DNA of 7,567 bases from JBBSVE01 sp038233815 (GTDB lineage: Bacteria > Pseudomonadota > Alphaproteobacteria > Rhodobacterales > Rhodobacteraceae): positions 1 through 7,567 of the forward strand of contig JBBSVE010000144.1 in NCBI GenBank assembly GCA_038233815.1. Direction: 5' to 3'. Below, piece after piece: positions 5,071-7,567 of this stretch (positions are counted from its first letter, which is position 1; each line of letters begins with the position of its first letter). Both the position numbers and the translations under genes were made by a program. Below the pieces are notes generated by a model that worked only from the letters and a program-made list of their open reading frames with translations, did not search any database and had not been told where the DNA came from.

Positions 5071-5961
5071 GTGCGACGCTCCGTTACCTGCATTCTGAAC
5101 TGCAAGGCCGGCTCGCAATACGAAGCCGACGCTCGCGCACGCATCGAGCGGCTCGCCGCCGAGCACGGCCGCGAGGTAAGTGTCGTCGTGTCCAGCGGCG
5201 AGGAGCTGGAGACCTTGGCCCGAAGGGCCAGCAAGATGGGTGGGGTGGTCGCCGCGGGTGGCGGCGACGGAACAGTCAGCGCGGTCGCTGCGGCGTTGGT
5301 GGACAGCGACGCTGCGCTCGGCGTGCTGCCGATGGGAACCCTGAACCATTTTGCGAAGGACATGAAGATCCCACTCGACTTGGAACACGCGGTAAGCACC
5401 CTCTTCACGGGGGCCGAGGTGCGGGTTGATGTCGGCGCGGTGAACGGGCAGATCTTCCTCAACAACTCGAGTGTCGGCTTCTACCCTCAGATCGTCCGCG
5501 AGCGCGAACAGAGACAGCGGCATGGCCACCCAAAGTGGTTGGCTCTCGCCCATGCCGTCGCGTACGTCATGCGAGACGGAATCACTATGCGTGTCAGGCT
5601 CGAGGACGACCGGGAGGGCGCCCACCCGATCGAGACGCCATTCGTGTTCGTCGGCAACAACCCTTACAATATCACGGGTCTTGAGATCGGGACGCGAGCG
5701 CGGCTGGACTGCGGCATGCTCTGGCTCTGCTCAACGCCGCATACCGGTCGGGCAAAGCTCCTACGCCTGGCGCTCGGGGCGTTGCTCGGCTGGGTCGATA
5801 CGACCGACCTGCTCCGTCGCGACGTGAAGAAAGTTCAGATCCACACGCGGCGGCGCCACCTGCTCGTGGCTCGGGACGGCGAGGTGAGCGTGATGCAGAC
5901 GCCCCTGCGATACAGCATCCGCCCCGGCGCGCTTCGTGTGCTTGTGCCAAAGGAGAGCTGA
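5071..5961 (+). CDS. Diacylglycerol kinase-family lipid kinase (YegS/DgkB/sphingosine-kinase fold)
   Basis: This protein has 296 residues from GTG 5071 (298 from ATG 5065). The DAGK catalytic domain is recognised by the GGGDGTV nucleotide-binding motif (63-69), the preceding small-residue strand GGVVAAGG, and PMGTLNHFAKD (87-97), a version of the PxGTxNDFA motif in which His replaces the Asp. VGFYPQIVRERE and FVFVGNNPYNITGLEIG in the second half fit the beta-sandwich domain of YegS-like lipid kinases. It should transfer phosphate from ATP to a membrane lipid such as diacylglycerol or a long-chain base at the inner membrane face; the substrate cannot be read from sequence. A phosphoesterase and a PAP2 phosphatase follow in the same operon, suggesting a lipid phosphorylation and dephosphorylation pair. 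The phosphoesterase start is four bases after the stop. Confidence 0.9.
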   Translation: MRRSVTCILNCKAGSQYEADARARIERLAAEHGREVSVVVSSGEELETLARRASKMGGVVAAGGGDGTVSAVAAALVDSDAALGVLPMGTLNHFAKDMKIPLDLEHAVSTLFTGAEVRVDVGAVNGQIFLNNSSVGFYPQIVREREQRQRHGHPKWLALAHAVAYVMRDGITMRVRLEDDREGAHPIETPFVFVGNNPYNITGLEIGTRARLDCGMLWLCSTPHTGRAKLLRLALGALLGWVDTTDLLRRDVKKVQIHTRRRHLLVARDGEVSVMQTPLRYSIRPGALRVLVPKES

Positions 5962-5965
5962 GCGG

Positions 5966-6796
5966 GTGCGAACCCTCGTGCATCTGTCCGACCTGCATTT
6001 CGGCCGCGTCGATCCACGGATCCTGCCCCCATTGCTGGCGGCCGTGGCCGCGGCGGAGCCGGACCTCGTCGTCATCTCGGGCGACTTCACCCAACGGGCC
6101 CGGGTGCGGGAATTTAAGGACGCCGCCCGCTTCCTGGCGAAGTTGCCGCAGCCCCAACTGCTCGTTCCGGGCAATCACGACGTGCCGCTCTACGACCTGA
6201 TCCGCCGCTGGCTCGCGCCCTTGCGTCGCTACCGACGTTACATCACGGACGACCTTGCGCCCTTCTACGCCGACGAGGAGATGGCGGTGCTGGGCATCAA
6301 CACCGCACGCGCGCTGACCTTCAAGAACGGCCGGATCAACCAAGCGCAGGTGGCATCAATCACCGAGCGCCTCGCAACCTGTAGTCCCCGCGTCACCAGG
6401 ATCGTCGTCACCCATCATCCGTTCGATACGCCGGATCCGGTGCCCGGTGCCACGCCTGTGCATAGCGTGGTAGGCCGCGCGCATCTGGCGATCGCCGGCT
6501 TTGTGCAGTCCCGGGTAGACATGATCCTGTCCGGCCATCTGCACCTCAGCCATGTCGGGCAGACCGCCCAACGTTACCCAATGCAAGGCCGCGCGGCGCT
6601 GCTGATCCAGGCGGGAACGGCGACCTCCACCCGCCAGCGCGGCGAGGTAAATGCGTTCAACATCCTGCGGATTGCAAGGCCGGAGGCTGACGTCACCTGC
6701 ATGGTCTGGGACCCCGAGCGCATGAGGTTCCACCAGGCTAGCGTCGAACGTTTCGGCGAAAAGGAGGCTGGCTGGGCGCGTCTGAACGCGACTTGA
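5966..6796 (+). CDS. Calcineurin-like metallophosphoesterase
   Basis: This protein of 276 residues contains the complete set of metal-binding motifs: SDLHFG (8-13, Asp9 and His11), GDFTQ (39-43), GNHD (69-72), THHPF (149-153) and GHLH (190-193). It is thus a two-metal phosphoesterase of the class that includes the cyclic-nucleotide phosphodiesterase CpdA and UDP-diacylglucosamine hydrolases. No membrane segment or signal peptide is visible, so it is cytoplasmic. The substrate is unknown. The operon position between a lipid kinase and a PAP2 phosphatase favours a lipid phosphate or nucleotide-linked lipid, but this is inference. GTG 5966 is preferred because the motif domain starts immediately after it; AAGGAG at 5949-5954 lies 11 bases upstream. 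An in-frame GTG at 5936 would overlap the kinase gene and add ten unrelated residues. Confidence 0.9.
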   Translation: MRTLVHLSDLHFGRVDPRILPPLLAAVAAAEPDLVVISGDFTQRARVREFKDAARFLAKLPQPQLLVPGNHDVPLYDLIRRWLAPLRRYRRYITDDLAPFYADEEMAVLGINTARALTFKNGRINQAQVASITERLATCSPRVTRIVVTHHPFDTPDPVPGATPVHSVVGRAHLAIAGFVQSRVDMILSGHLHLSHVGQTAQRYPMQGRAALLIQAGTATSTRQRGEVNAFNILRIARPEADVTCMVWDPERMRFHQASVERFGEKEAGWARLNAT

Positions 6797-7425
6797 GGTC
6801 TCGGGCGGTGGAGTTGGCCGTTGCCGCTGCCGCCTCGCTGACGTTCTGCTGCCTGACGGTCGTCATGCTCCGCGGCGGGATGGCGGGATTTGATGGAGCC
6901 GTCCGCATGAAGGTGCACGAGTTCGCTGCGCCGTGGCTCACGACTTGCGTCGAAACAGTGACCTTGTTCGGATCGTTGGGCGTTCTAGCCGTATTTGGCG
7001 GGATCGAAGCCGTGGTCTTGGTGCGGGCGGGCCTGCGAGGGGACTGCAAATTCGTGTTGTTCGTGATGGCGGGTGCGGTCATTCTCGAAAATGCTGTGAA
7101 GTTTTCCATCCAACGGCCGCGTCCTCCGCCCTTCTTCGGCGCGGACCCGACCACCTACAGTTTTCCGAGCGGGCATGCGCTCTTCTCACTGTGCTTTTAT
7201 GGCGCACTCGCGGTCATCTTGGGCCGCGGGGGCGCATCTCGAGCAGCCCTCTGGGCGGTTACGGTGTGTCTGGTGGCCGCGATCGGCGGCACGAGGATCT
7301 ATCTCGGCGTTCATTACCCAACCGACGTCCTCGCTGGATACCTGCTGGCGATCGCATGGCTATTCGGGTCACTGGCCATAGGTGGTCGCGCGTCAACCGA
7401 TCTCCCTGGCGGGAGCAGACATTAG
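6793..7425 (+). CDS. PAP2-family membrane phosphatase
   Basis: This protein of 210 residues carries all three motifs of the type 2 phosphatidic acid phosphatase superfamily: K-x6-RP (Lys103 to Pro111), PSGH (125-128) and R-x5-H-x3-D (Arg168, His174, Asp178). His128 and His174 are the expected catalytic pair, acting on the outer face of the membrane. Membrane segments are visible at about 8-26, 55-77, 86-102, 130-144, 152-166 and 180-198. Relatives dephosphorylate phosphatidic acid, undecaprenyl diphosphate or sphingolipid phosphates. The start is probably TTG 6793, overlapping the phosphoesterase stop (TTGA). GTG 6808 is an alternative that would remove five residues. It is the last gene of the three-gene operon, and its stop is followed by an inverted repeat at 7452-7503. 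Confidence 0.9.
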   Translation: MRSRAVELAVAAAASLTFCCLTVVMLRGGMAGFDGAVRMKVHEFAAPWLTTCVETVTLFGSLGVLAVFGGIEAVVLVRAGLRGDCKFVLFVMAGAVILENAVKFSIQRPRPPPFFGADPTTYSFPSGHALFSLCFYGALAVILGRGGASRAALWAVTVCLVAAIGGTRIYLGVHYPTDVLAGYLLAIAWLFGSLAIGGRASTDLPGGSRH

Positions 7426-7451
7426 CCAACGTGTCTCGACCAGTAGACGCT

Positions 7452-7503
7452 GTTGCGCGACAATCAGAACATGTCGCCGCATGGTGCCAGATTGTCGCGC
7501 TAC
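7452..7503. repeat. Long inverted repeat, 13 of 14 bases matched, after the PAP2 gene
   Basis: GTTGCGCGACAATC (7452-7465) and GATTGTCGCGCTAC (7490-7503) are reverse complements except for one position, with an 11-base perfect core GCGCGACAATC. The spacer is 24 bases. There is no T-run on either side, so a simple intrinsic terminator is not evident. It could be a bidirectional transcript end between convergent genes, a protein-binding site, or an end of a small mobile repeat. Confidence 0.6.
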
Positions 7504-7566
7504 AAGACGCGATGGAACTCCTGGACCACGGGCCATGCCGCCGCAGGTTCTGGTGTAAAGTCTCCC
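7500..7566 (-). CDS. Possible C-terminal fragment of a convergent gene (starts outside the window)
   Basis: On the - strand a frame is open from the right edge to TAG at 7502-7500 and reads GDFTPEPAAAWPVVQEFHRVL. The composition (PEPAAAWPVV, then a short amphipathic end) looks like a real protein tail, but 21 residues are too few for a family call and no homology is recognised. Other frames at this edge are open too. The stop falls inside the right arm of the inverted repeat. Confidence 0.25.
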   Translation of the reverse strand, partial: GDFTPEPAAAWPVVQEFHRVL

Positions 7567-7567
7567 C

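Noticed and set aside
4473..5465. 330-codon - strand ORF opposite the DUF421 and kinase genes
   Set aside because: It runs antisense through two well-supported genes and the gap between them. The Ser/Arg/Thr-rich composition is typical of an antisense shadow in high-GC DNA.
5672..6343. 223-codon - strand ORF across the kinase/phosphoesterase junction
   Set aside because: It overlaps two genes with full catalytic motifs and shows no motif itself.
7471..7566. + strand ORF beginning MSPHGARLSR, open to the right edge
   Set aside because: No ribosome site, it starts inside the spacer of the inverted repeat, and has no recognised family. The opposite-strand reading is slightly more protein-like but also uncertain.

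Overview
The window looks like a high-GC proteobacterial chromosome segment, most likely alphaproteobacterial. The reasons are the type of the pqq proteins (PqqB with a WNSNAP amino end, PqqC with an IIAER stretch), frequent GTG and TTG starts, and the mix of stress-type small membrane proteins with a lipid kinase and phosphatase operon. A sphingomonad or acetobacterial relative would fit, but this is inferred from protein style and not from a search. All confidently called genes lie on the + strand.

Region 1 (1-957): the last 40 codons of an IS5-family-like transposase run directly into a DUF1328 small membrane protein whose amino end looks altered. This suggests that the insertion sequence landed at or near its start. 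After about 270 bases with no convincing gene comes a DUF202 (YidH-like) membrane protein whose amino end is built from four 7-residue repeats.

Region 2 (1075-4203): a complete pqqABCDE cluster for biosynthesis of the redox cofactor pyrroloquinoline quinone. It comprises the 24-residue precursor peptide PqqA, the hydroxylase PqqB, the final oxidase PqqC, the peptide chaperone PqqD and the radical SAM enzyme PqqE. pqqB to pqqE are joined by three 4-base stop/start overlaps. No pqqF-type protease and no quinoprotein dehydrogenase is present, so the precursor protease and the cofactor's user must lie elsewhere.

Region 3 (4204-4896): a probable small ORF with a perfect AGGAGG ribosome binding site ends inside the first codons of a DUF421 (YetF-like) membrane protein, an arrangement that suggests translational coupling. 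It is followed by a terminator-like hairpin and then a larger, interrupted hairpin in the leader of the next operon.

Region 4 (5071-7425): a compact three-gene operon of a diacylglycerol/sphingosine-kinase-fold lipid kinase, a calcineurin-like phosphoesterase and a PAP2 lipid phosphatase. Together they could phosphorylate and dephosphorylate membrane lipids. The right edge holds a long inverted repeat and perhaps the tail of a convergent - strand gene.

I did not find a clearly new multi-gene system. The most notable signals are the IS/DUF1328 junction, the small coupled ORF before the DUF421 gene, the structured leader of the lipid operon, the inverted repeat at the right end, and residue departures from the enterobacterial forms in PqqB and PqqC.
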